A stretch of DNA of 64,000 bases from Dugong dugon (Eukaryota > Chordata > Mammalia > Sirenia > Dugongidae): NCBI GenBank assembly GCA_030035585.1, contig CM057468.1:53130145-53194144 (forward strand). The letters run 5' to 3'. Position numbers and translations under genes: made by a program. Position 1 is the first letter of the stretch. The number at the start of each line of letters is the position of its first letter. Shown here piece by piece: positions 55,871 to 64,000 of the stretch. Under the pieces are notes generated by a model. That model had not been told where the DNA came from. It saw only the letters and a list, made by a program, of their open reading frames with translations, and ran no database searches.

Positions 55871-56949
55871 CAAGCTGATTGGGCAGATGCCCCCAGGAAA
55901 CTAATAATTTGGTACTCCCTTTGAACTGCTATTCTTCACAAAGAGATAAATTGATTTCTACTAATAAAAAAAGTCTGTTCAAAATAACATGCACCAAACA
56001 TTTGCTAAATAAGCAAGAGTATATGAGGCTTATTAGCTACTTTCAAGGAGTTAAATCTTGAGGCCAACCTGATAAGAACATATAGCTCTGTGTGTGTGTG
56101 TGTATGTGTGTGTGTCCTAACTGGAGGAGCCCAGGCCACAGAACTGCCTTGAGGATAATCAGCTCTTCTCTAGGAGAGATGTGCAGACAGACCTAAAACC
56201 AACCAACAGTGTGGTTTCCAGAGCATTCAGTCCTGAGAGGGCTGTGCTGGAAGACCTTTAAGATCTCTTCCAGCCCATGCTGATAAGAAAACTGATGAAG
56301 ACCTGTGATTGCCAGAGCTAATTAGGCTTTTTTTTTTTTTTTAAAGGATGTGACTGGGCTGCTGTAGGAAACAAGAACTTCGCATGCTCCTTTGTATTCA
56401 GTTGACCTGGACTAGGCCTCAGAAGTTGGAAGGGAAAAGGTAGTGGGAGGATGCCCGGAAGGAACACCTCACCCCCTCCCTGTCCTGTGCCCAGATGCTG
56501 ACTCACTCCACAGTCCTCCCTAGGAAGGATGCCTGTAACAAAATAAGTAAGTAAAACCCCTGGAATCAATGCATCAGGTCCCCTCCTCTGGGTACCAACT
56601 CGGCCACTACCTCCCAAAGGGCAGGTACTGGGCCTGATTTACTCATCACTGTATCCCTGGCCTCCACTGTCAGGCCCCACCGTCCTTAGCTCCCAGATTT
56701 CTGTGTGCAGCCACAACTCAGGTCTGTGTAGTCTCTTCTCTGTCCCAAACACCTTGTGCTGAAGACCTCCTTCCCTACCTACCAGTCAAGGCTCGGTCCA
56801 GTGCAGAGCCCTCCTGGACAGCTCCATCCACACGGAGCTCCCCTATCTGAATTCCTACAGCTGGGCCTTGTGGGGAATCACTTTGCATTTTCTTGCTTCT
56901 CATAAGGTAAGGGCTGTCTCAAGGATAAGGGTTAAATAATAGTATAGCC
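55871..56949. other. Intergenic, nothing recognised
   Basis: It holds a short TG tract (~56,085-56,115) and a T-run (~56,328-56,341). No gene or repeat was identified. Confidence 0.55.
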
Positions 56950-57161
56950 TATGGGGCCAGACTGCTATATTCCATTTAGGCTTAGACACACACCAGCTGG
57001 GAGAACTGGAGAATGATTCTACCTTGCTCTTAGCTGCTGTTTCCTCACCTCATGAAATGAGGATTAAAATGCTACCTATCTCAAAAGGTTGTTGTTAGAA
57101 ATGAGAAAATGCATGTAAAGTGCTTAACACAATGCCTGGTCCATAGCAAGCACTCAAAAAG
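56950..57161 (+). repeat. MIR relic
   Basis: 'cctcacctcatgaaatgagg', 'aaggttgttgttagaaatga' and 'gcttaacacaatgcctggtc' follow the MIR 3' half. Confidence 0.75.
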
Positions 57162-57330
57162 GGTTAAAAAAAAAACAAAAACCATTGCCATGAAGTCAAT
57201 TCCAAGTCATAGCAAACCTATAGGACAAAGTAGAACTGCTCCACAGGGTTTCCAAGGAGCAGCTGGTGAATTCGAACTGCCAACCTTTTGGTTAGCAGCT
57301 GAGCTCTTAACCACTGCACCACCAGGGCTC
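57162..57330 (-). repeat. AfroSINE at the 3' end of a MIR
   Basis: A-rich start, then 'ccattgccatgaagtcaatt', 'ctataggacaaagtagaact' and 'taaccactgcaccaccaggg'. Full minus-strand SINE. Confidence 0.9.
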
Positions 57331-57339
57331 TAACTATTA

Positions 57340-57530
57340 TTGATCCAGCAATATTATCAATCCTGTATTAATTTCAATTAATAGTTATATTATTAATTAT
57401 TAATGATAATGATTTTTAATTAACCTTAAGAATAAATAATGGTGTATTAATAACATTTAGCATAATCTTAATAATATATTAATAGTAATGATTATGCTGG
57501 TTGCATGCCAAAAGATTTGCAACCACATTT
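57340..57530. repeat. TAA/TTA-rich low-complexity tract
   Basis: Dominated by TTAAT/ATTAAT motifs ('ttattaattattaatgataa'). No coding content. Confidence 0.85.
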
Positions 57531-57818
57531 TTACTCTACCATTTAATATGTGTGGCTGTTAACCTCTTTTATTCTTAGTTCTGCTAACTGCAAAATAAGA
57601 ATAATAATAATGTCTTTGCCACAGGGCAGCTGTGAAGATGAAATGGACGAGGCATGTGCGAGTCCTTTGTATGTGCTAAAGTGAGGTACAAATATGAGAA
57701 AGCCTTACTAAGAAGCCCTGAAGAAGTTGCTTGAGCAACTAGAATGATGGAGTTGCAAGTTGCAACTAACTGTGATGCGAAAGACCTTGGAGGTAACAGA
57801 TTTGAAAGAAAATATCAA

Positions 57819-57962
57819 GAGCTCTACTCCATAGGGTTTTTTGGCTGTGATCTTTATGGAAGCAGATTGCCAGATCTTTCTTCTGTGGTGCAGCTGGATG
57901 GGTTTGATCCGCCAACCTGTTGGTTAATGGGTGAACACAAACTGTTTGCACTACCCAGGGAC
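57819..57962 (-). repeat. SINE fragment ('gtccctgggt' subtype)
   Basis: 'gctctactccatagggtttt', 'ggaagcagattgccagatct' and 'tttgcactacccagggacc'. The RTE-like tail is missing. Confidence 0.8.
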
Positions 57963-58184
57963 CATCAAAAGCTCAGTTTCGAACATATTAAATTAGATAT
58001 GAATTAGAACTAACAGTAGCCCATTTGCTTCAGGTCTGGCTTATATGCTGAAGACATTTCTTGGATTTTCACCCGGGTCAAGATACTCCATCACCTGGGT
58101 GTTGTGTAGGATGAGTACTTTTGGTTGGCTAAAGCTAAATAATGATGTTTCAAACCTCCAGGTCCATGCTCCAAGCATTCTCAG

Positions 58185-58503
58185 CAGGGGCAGATTACCC
58201 ACTACCAGATGATCTGTAGTGAACAATTTCATCACCACATCAAAGACTCTGCTTGTAGGTATGGCTGGCATCTGTCTCTCTCCCAACCCCACAGCACCTT
58301 CCTACAGAATCAAAGCCTCTTTTCAAATTTACAATCCCTGACAGGGGCAGATGACCTAGTAAGCAAGGTAAGCACAGGCTTACTTGTGTTTACTTACTAA
58401 TCTGTAGTGAAACACATGTGAAATTGTTCACTATTCACTACAGATGATCTGGTAAGCAAGGTAAGCACGATGCTTACCTTGCCTATTGCATAATCCACCC
58501 CTG
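58185..58503 (+). mobile_element. Candidate hAT-like non-autonomous element
   Basis: It starts CAGGGGCAGATTACC and ends TAATCCACCCCTG, giving inverted termini of about 13 bases. A second internal CAGGGGCAGATGACC lies at 58,342. Motifs 'gtaagcaaggtaagcac' and 'gatgatctgtagtgaac' / 'actacagatgatctggt' recur in direct and inverted form. Flanks ATTCTCAG (58,177-58,184) and ATTTCAGC (58,504-58,511) are only loosely TSD-like. Confidence 0.55.
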
Positions 58504-59143
58504 ATTTCAGCACGGCCACGTGGAACAGCTTTGAAGCACAGAACCCCTCAAAGTTCCACCCAGCATACACCACCTTCTTTGGTAGAAAGTCATCTTATGG
58601 GGCCACTGGCTGAGGCTCTTGACACTCTTCCCTTATCAACCCCACCTTTAGCTTTGACTTCACAGATTTGTTCTGTGGCTGTTTCTCACCCAGGCTTTCC
58701 TTCCCAGACGGAAAGCAGAGGTATGAATCACAATTTTGTCATTACAGATTTTGGAGGCTGCTGTCAGCCAAGATGAAATGCAATATGCCTAAAAGACGTA
58801 GTAATAGGAGCTTGGAACAAGCTTCAAGGTGGTCCCAGACTTTCATTGAATCAAATTTTACATTGCACAACTAGAAACAAACTTTCACCTTTAAGGGAAG
58901 GGACTTTTGAGACAACCTATTCGTTTTATATGTTACCTTTCTGTACCCTCAAAGCAACTCTTCGAGAAAGGAATTTTTATCTACAAAAGTGCTCAGCCCA
59001 GCACTTGGTGCAGAGTTGATGATTAATGGTATTTGTCGAATGAATGAGGCCTTTGCCCCTGTCATGATCAGAATGTGAGACATTAGTGACCTCTGGTGGA
59101 CGTGTGTTACTCCTACGCAATATTCCAGTCTTACAGATGTGTG
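58504..59143. other. Intergenic, nothing recognised
   Basis: Ordinary sequence. A small L2/MIR-like 3' piece may lie at 58,985-59,045 ('gctcagcccagcacttggtg'). Confidence 0.5.
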
Positions 59144-59294
59144 TGGTGGCGCAATGGTTCAGAGCTCGACTGCTAACCAAAAGGTCAGCAATTCGAATCT
59201 ACCAGCTGCTCCTTGGAAACCCTATGGGGCGGTTCTACCCTGTCCTATAGGTTCACTATGAGTCGGAATCGATGGCAGTGAGTTTGGTTTGGTA
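59144..59294 (+). repeat. AfroSINE, triplet copy 1
   Basis: 'ggtggcgcaatggttcagag', 'ggtcagcaattcgaatctac' and 'tatgagtcggaatcgatggc'. Short-body subtype ('gctgctccttggaaacccta'). Preceded by CAGATGTGTG. Confidence 0.9.
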
Positions 59295-59304
59295 TAGATT
59301 TGTG

Positions 59305-59518
59305 AGGAGCCCTGGTGGCACAGTGGGTAAAGTGCTTGGCTGCTAACCAAAAGGTTGGCAGTTTGAGCCTACAAGCTCCTCCGTGGGAGAGAGACGTGGC
59401 AGTCTGCTTCCAAAAGATTTATAGCCTTGGAAAACCTATGGGGCAGTTGTACTCTGTCCTAAAGGATCACTATGAGTCGGAATCTACTCAATGGCACTGA
59501 GTTTGGTTTTTGATTTTG
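59305..59518 (+). repeat. AfroSINE, triplet copy 2
   Basis: Starts 'aggagccctggtggcacagt'. Long-body subtype with 'gggagagagacgtggcagtc' and 'agatttatagccttggaaaa'. Preceded by TAGATTTGTG. It shares private variants with copy 3. Confidence 0.92.
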
Positions 59519-59528
59519 TAGATGTGTG

Positions 59529-59727
59529 AGGAGCCCTGGTGGTGCAGTGGTTAAGCATTTGGCAGCTAACCAAAAGGCCTGCGGTTCAAACCCACCAGGC
59601 GCTCTGTGGGAGAGAGACGTGGCAGTCTGCTTCCAAAAGATTTATAGCCTTGGAAAACCTATGGGGCAGTTGTACTCTGTCCTATAGGGTCACTATGAGT
59701 CGGAATTGACTTGACAGCAATGGGTAA
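59529..59727 (+). repeat. AfroSINE, triplet copy 3
   Basis: Starts 'aggagccctggtggtgcagt' and carries the same 'gggagagagacgtggcagtc' and 'agatttatagccttggaaaa' variants as copy 2. TAGATGTGTG lies on both sides (59,519-59,528 and 59,728-59,737). Confidence 0.92.
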
Positions 59728-59737
59728 TAGATGTGTG

Positions 59738-60444
59738 ATCTAAGACATGGTTAAAATTAAATGGCACAATAGGGCACTGTTTAGAAGTCTGTGTACAGTG
59801 TGATGAGGCAATGGCTTTGCTGTTCTGCTTTACCAGGGGCATGGTCCACTGGGTTATTGTTCTCTGTTTTTACAATATAAGGCAGAGTCTTCTATTTCTT
59901 TTTTTAAACATAGAAATCAAGGAGAGGGAAAGGAGCCAAAGGAGAGAACGCTGACTGTAGAAGACGGGGTCAGGCACTGTCATCTCTTCTTCTAAGGGGA
60001 TGAATGGAGAGGGCTGGGGTAGGATGGATCAGGCAAGCCTTCAATGTCAGCATGCCCCCTCCACCATCAGCCTGGGAGAAAGGGAAAATCCCCAAGCATG
60101 GCTTACCAGGCACTTCCAGACCTGGCTCCTTCTTCTTCTCCAGCTTCACCTCTTGGCAGTACTTCCCTCCAAAACTTTCAGACACTGTCACCCCCAGGCC
60201 TTTGAACGTATTCTTTCAACAACCAGTTATCAAGGGGTATTCCATCGCACTAAGTGGCACTGTGCCGAACACGGGGACACATCTGTGAAGAAGACTTCTG
60301 TTTCATTCTGCAGAGCTCACAGTGTGGTGGAGGTGGTCTTCCCCTGCCTGGATCTCGTCTTCACTCTCTGCTTAAGTAACACTTCCTTATCCCCCAGGTC
60401 TCAGCATCTCCAGGAAACCTTTCCTGGCCCCTCTGGCCTGGGCT
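59738..60444. other. Intergenic, nothing recognised
   Basis: A 153-codon plus frame (60,000-60,461) has no recognisable domain, and parts resemble L2-like low-complexity sequence. Not called as a gene. Confidence 0.55.
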
Positions 60445-60604
60445 GGAGTCCCCTCTACTAGGAACAGTGGTTAAGAGCTAAGCTGCTAACCAAAAGTTTG
60501 GCAGTTTGAATCCACCAGCTGCTCCTTGGAAACCCTGTGGGGCGGTTCTGCTCTATTCTATAGGGTTGCTGTGAGTTGGAATTGACTCTATGGCAATGGC
60601 AACA
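60445..60604 (+). repeat. AfroSINE, altered 5' end
   Basis: 'aggaacagtggttaagagct', 'ggcagtttgaatccaccagc' and 'gtgagttggaattgactcta'. The first ~15 bases deviate from the usual 'ggagccctggtggcg'. Confidence 0.88.
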
Positions 60605-61217
60605 GTGACGGCAAGAGCCCTCCTAAGGCATGGGTCTACCTCCACCCAACTAAGAAACAGCCTATGTACTGGTCTCCCACACACACACACTGCACACTGC
60701 CTCCACTAGACCAGAAGTCTCCTGAGGAACAGTCTATTTTATTTTGTTTTGTTTTTACCATTGAATGGTTAATGTTCCTCACAAAGCCAGAAATGTGGCA
60801 GGTGCTTGTGTGGTTGCAGGAAGAGCTATGATAACTGACAGGATGATGCCACAGACGCCCGTAAAGGAGCAAAGGACAGAATTCACCACACAGCAATGCT
60901 GCAGGGAACAGCAGACCCGGCAGCATCCTTCCCATCAGAGGGTGAGCTCTGCTGGGCTTCAAGCCCGTGAAGGTGGAGACGTGGAGATAGCGGTGACCCT
61001 GACTAATTAGACCGAGGCTCCGTGGAGTTGGTCGTGGTGCACAGGAGGTCCCTTCTGGCCCCTACCCAGTGTTCTGGTGTCTGCCTGCCCAAGTAACTGA
61101 TAGCAATTCCAGCACATTTCTGAGCACATATTGCTAACATGAATCAAAGTTCACTTTCCCAGAGCAGGTTCCTGGTCCTGAGGTCTGCTCTAGCAGTGAT
61201 CAGTGCAGAGGTCCTCA
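60605..61217. other. Intergenic, nothing recognised
   Basis: Contains a short (CA)n at ~60,680-60,692. No gene or repeat was identified. Confidence 0.55.
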
Positions 61218-61420
61218 CCAGTTACCATTGACTCAACTCTAATTTATGGCAACCCTGTCTGTGTCAGAGTAGAACTGTGCTCCATAGCATTTTTAATGGT
61301 CGATTTTTCAGAAGATGATCACCAAGTTTTTCTTCCCAGGCACCTCTGGGGAGATTTGAACCTGTAATCTTTTGGTTAGCAGTTGATCATATCAACAGTT
61401 CGCGCTACCCAGCGATTCCC
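61218..61420 (-). repeat. SINE ('gtccctggg' subtype)
   Basis: 'gttaccattgactcaactct', 'cagagtagaactgtgctcca' and 'cttcccaggcacctctgggg', ending 'gcgctacccagcgattccc'. Full minus-strand copy. Confidence 0.87.
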
Positions 61421-62869
61421 CAGGGGTCCCAAGACCCATCATTCACACATTCTTCATGGAAGCCCCCTAACACATGCACACTTCAGAGAAGGGCGTGCTC
61501 AGAAACCACACCCTCACTGACTATGGCTGACAAGAATGCTTGTCCTCTGCTGACTTTCACCTCCCCACAGTCACCCCAATAGCCCTGCCTGGCTTCACAG
61601 ATGCCTTGAGGGCTACGAATTTCCCTGGACTCTCACAATAATGGCTGAGCAACTTGCTTCCCCACCCATTTATAAGCAGCTGGGACATGCAGGTGTGGCC
61701 TGGTGTGCGGGCTTGCGGCCTGCCGGATGAGCCAGGGTTGCAAGGATCAAATCAGGTAGAGCTTTGTTTCCTTCCCTCCTTCCTTCTTTCCCATAAAGGA
61801 CTTCTGATGGCACATCCAGAAGGAAAAGTCAGCAGCTTTCCATCCTTTAGTCACTGCCACTGGCACCAAGGTTTGCCCTTGAGCTCCTTGGTTCTTTGGT
61901 GGAGGTGGGGGCAGGGTTTGGGCTGCCTTTCTGCTTAGGCCAGAGGTCAGTGCCAAGATACTGGCTGGCCTGTGGCCCTGAAGGCTCCTATGTTTCCATT
62001 ATGCATTAAAATTCCCATTGGCCTGGGGCTGAGCTTCCTCTCAGAATCAAATAGGTCACTAAGAGCTGGAGACAAAGCACAAACAGGGCCTGGAAGCCAA
62101 GAGGCTTAGATAAAAATGGGAATAAATGGGCATTTCAGAGAGTCTGAGGAGCGGGTGTGGGGCCTGGTCCCTTCTCCGGCCGGCAGTGCCTGGCCGCTTT
62201 GTCTCCAAACAGTCCTTCCATTTGGGAGATGCCAGGTTGGTTAGGACCCAAGGTTTGACTCTTTCGGGGGTGGGCCAGGGTGGGGTTGAGGATGGGGCGG
62301 GGAGCAACGACACAAGGATAAAGACTCCCTGCTGGATGAAAAGGTGGCACCACTTCTATTTCATGTTCCTGTACAAACCCCACCCAACCTGGAGGTCACT
62401 CTTTTTCAGAAGGGTTATTGTAAATTTCTTTTAAGAAAATAAGTTTCCAGTCTTAGAGGTTTTTTTAAAATTATGTAAATCCTGTCCATGCAGAGCTACT
62501 TGGAGTCTTCAGCTAGATATTGAAAAACAGCCTGATCTTCTGTTTCCTCTGCCCCTCGGTTTATTTGTTCAGTGTGCTAGGAGAAAGAGCTCTGGAGTCG
62601 GAGTCAGAACTGGTTCCTGCTCAACCATCCTCCTGGTGCAGGCCTCACTTACCCCCTCTGGGCCTGACTCTGACGTTCCATGACTACGCAGACTCACGGC
62701 TCGGTTAGTTCACTGATATCCCCATTTAAGAACTGCTGTGATTTTCCATTGATGGCTGCAGTCTTCATGGATCCATTCATTTGGCAAGTGTTTACTATAT
62801 GCCAGAAGTCACGACAGGCATGCGGATAAACAGGTGACTAAGAGATGGTTTGTGCTTGTGAACAGGCAG
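61421..62869. other. Intergenic, MIR-like traces
   Basis: A faint MIR core may lie at 62,585-62,670 ('gagctctggagtcggagtca') and an L2/MIR end at 62,775-62,860. The rest, relatively GC-rich at 61,650-62,330, shows no recognised element. Confidence 0.5.
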
Positions 62870-63225
62870 TGTGGTGTGATGGAAAACACTGATTTTCTGA
62901 AAGACACAGCCACGGCCCGTCGCTAATTAGCTTTGTGAACTAAGCTTTTTGTTTTTAATCCTCTCTAAGCCCTAGTTTTCTCATCACTGTAATGGGGGCC
63001 ACCATATCTGCTGAATGGGATCACTGTGTAGGGTGATCAATTGTCCTGGTTTCCCTGGGACTGAGGGGCTTTCTGGGATGCAGGACTTTCAGTGCTAAAA
63101 CCACAAAAGTCCCTGGCAAACCAGGATAAGGTGGTCACCCTAAATGAGAGGATGAATCGAAATAACACATACAAAGGGACCTAGCACAGTGCCCTGTATC
63201 TGTTAGGTGCTCTGTAAATCTCACC
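62870..63225 (+). repeat. MIR split by a small DNA transposon
   Basis: The MIR 5' half is 62,870-63,029 ('ccctagttttctcatcactg') and resumes at 63,142 with 'aatgagaggatgaatcgaaa' and 'cctagcacagtgccctgtat'. The break is exactly at the TIR element 63,030-63,141. Confidence 0.75.
63030..63141. mobile_element. Short TIR element (MITE-like)
   Basis: The left end reads AGGGTGATCAATTGTCCTGG. The complement of the right end reads AGGGTGACCACCTTATCCTGG. The flanking TA on each side is consistent with a Tc1/mariner-type TA duplication. The interior is near-palindromic ('ttccctgggactgaggggct' / 'caaaagtccctggcaaacc'). The family name was not established. Confidence 0.75.
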
Positions 63226-63378
63226 CCACCCCCCGGCCCCGCAACCCTTCTCCCTCTCTCTCTAGATTCCTGTTGTGCTGGAAATTTGACAGGTTCTATA
63301 TGAGCGTCGACCGCCATCTAGTGGTTCACATGCTCATGAGGCTGCCCAGCTGCTTCTGCCTTGCTGAACAAAGGTTAT

Positions 63379-63572
63379 CCGTTGCCATCGAGTCCATTCC
63401 GACTCATGGTGACCCTATAGGACCGAGTAGAACTGTCCCATAGGATTTCCAAGGCTGTAATCTTTACGGTAGCAGACTGCCACGTCTTTCTTCTGCGGAG
63501 TGGCTGGTGGGTTCAAACTTCTGACCTTTTGGTTAGCAGAAAAGTGCTTAACCACTGCACTACCAGGGCTCC
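63379..63572 (-). repeat. AfroSINE
   Basis: 'gttgccatcgagtccattcc', 'gactcatggtgaccctatag', 'agcagactgccacgtctttc' and 'cactaccagggctcc'. Well-preserved minus-strand copy. Confidence 0.93.
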
Positions 63573-64000
63573 TTGAAAAAAAGATTAGTCAGCAAAATCT
63601 CCACTCAGCGAGCCAGACCAGACCCAACCCTGTTATTACTGCCTGATTCAAATCCAAACAGCCCCAAACACTGGGCTTTGAGGCTGTCTGATGGGCGAGT
63701 AGCTAAAGTAAGACCTCAAATGAACAATGAGAGCCCAACAGTGACTACAAATCAGCTGAGAAAAGCAAAGAGTTCAACCTTTTCCTCACACAGGTTGTTT
63801 AGTGCAATAGTTTGCAACATTTTTATGCTTGAGGCAACATATTGAAGGGAATATAAGGTGAATACCCGTTTAGGAAAGCAAGTTTTAAAATGCTAAAAAG
63901 AAAAAATCACAGTTCGGTGGTATTCATTATTTCTTGCTTCCTTTCTCCACGGTACTTCCTTCTCCATCTGCAAGGCAATGTTATCCCATACTAGTTATCC
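63573..64000. other. Intergenic, nothing recognised
   Basis: No repeat or gene hallmark up to the window edge. Confidence 0.5.

Noticed and set aside
59144..59727. CRISPR-like regularly spaced repeats
   Set aside because: The repeats are three SINE copies in mammalian DNA. Unit length and content do not fit a CRISPR array.
60000..60461. 153-codon plus frame
   Set aside because: No recognisable domain. A second overlapping plus frame and a minus frame exist, and no splice or promoter evidence supports it.

Overview
The window is vertebrate nuclear DNA from a placental mammal, almost certainly an afrotherian and most likely an elephant. About twenty tRNA-derived SINEs of the AfroSINE type are scattered on both strands. 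An RTE-family LINE lies in the same window, and its 3' end matches the SINE tails. Coding sequence is split into short exons with GT-AG introns, and nothing prokaryotic is present.

Positions 1-36,550 (plus strand) hold the 3' end of one gene, recognised as RAPGEF5, a Rap guanine-nucleotide exchange factor of the Epac/RAPGEF family. Nine coding exons (824-921, 4853-4975, 7105-7283, 13158-13248, 15791-15841, 16828-16915, 23174-23238, 29376-29430, 32458-32576) join in phase. They encode the last ~288 residues, essentially the whole CDC25-homology (RasGEF) catalytic domain, ending in ...IEPRV-stop at 32576. A SINE-free stretch of about 4 kb follows and is read as the long 3' UTR. The introns carry SINEs, L1 3' ends, MIR and L2 relics, a MER20-like DNA transposon and two (TG)n tracts. 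One contains a striking 27-bp hairpin (7863-7929).

Positions 37,802-51,665 form a nested retroelement island. A minus-strand endogenous retrovirus (ERV) with paired LTRs and decayed pol/env has been invaded several times. A complete non-autonomous MaLR-like LTR retrotransposon (38,092-40,124) sits inside one ERV LTR. Two solo LTRs of the same family have perfect 5-bp target-site duplications (44,317-44,886 and 50,010-50,491). A nearly full-length but dead RTE LINE (about 45,365-48,626) is also present. The order of events can be read from the sequence.

Positions 51,666-64,000 look intergenic. They hold a truncated RTE 3' end, more AfroSINEs (including a triplet at 59,144-59,727 with repeated flanks), L2 and MIR relics, a hAT-like element and a small TIR element inside a MIR. 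No second protein-coding gene was recognised. No tRNA, rRNA, CRISPR or prokaryotic feature was seen. Repeat family names come from remembered consensus features, not a database search.
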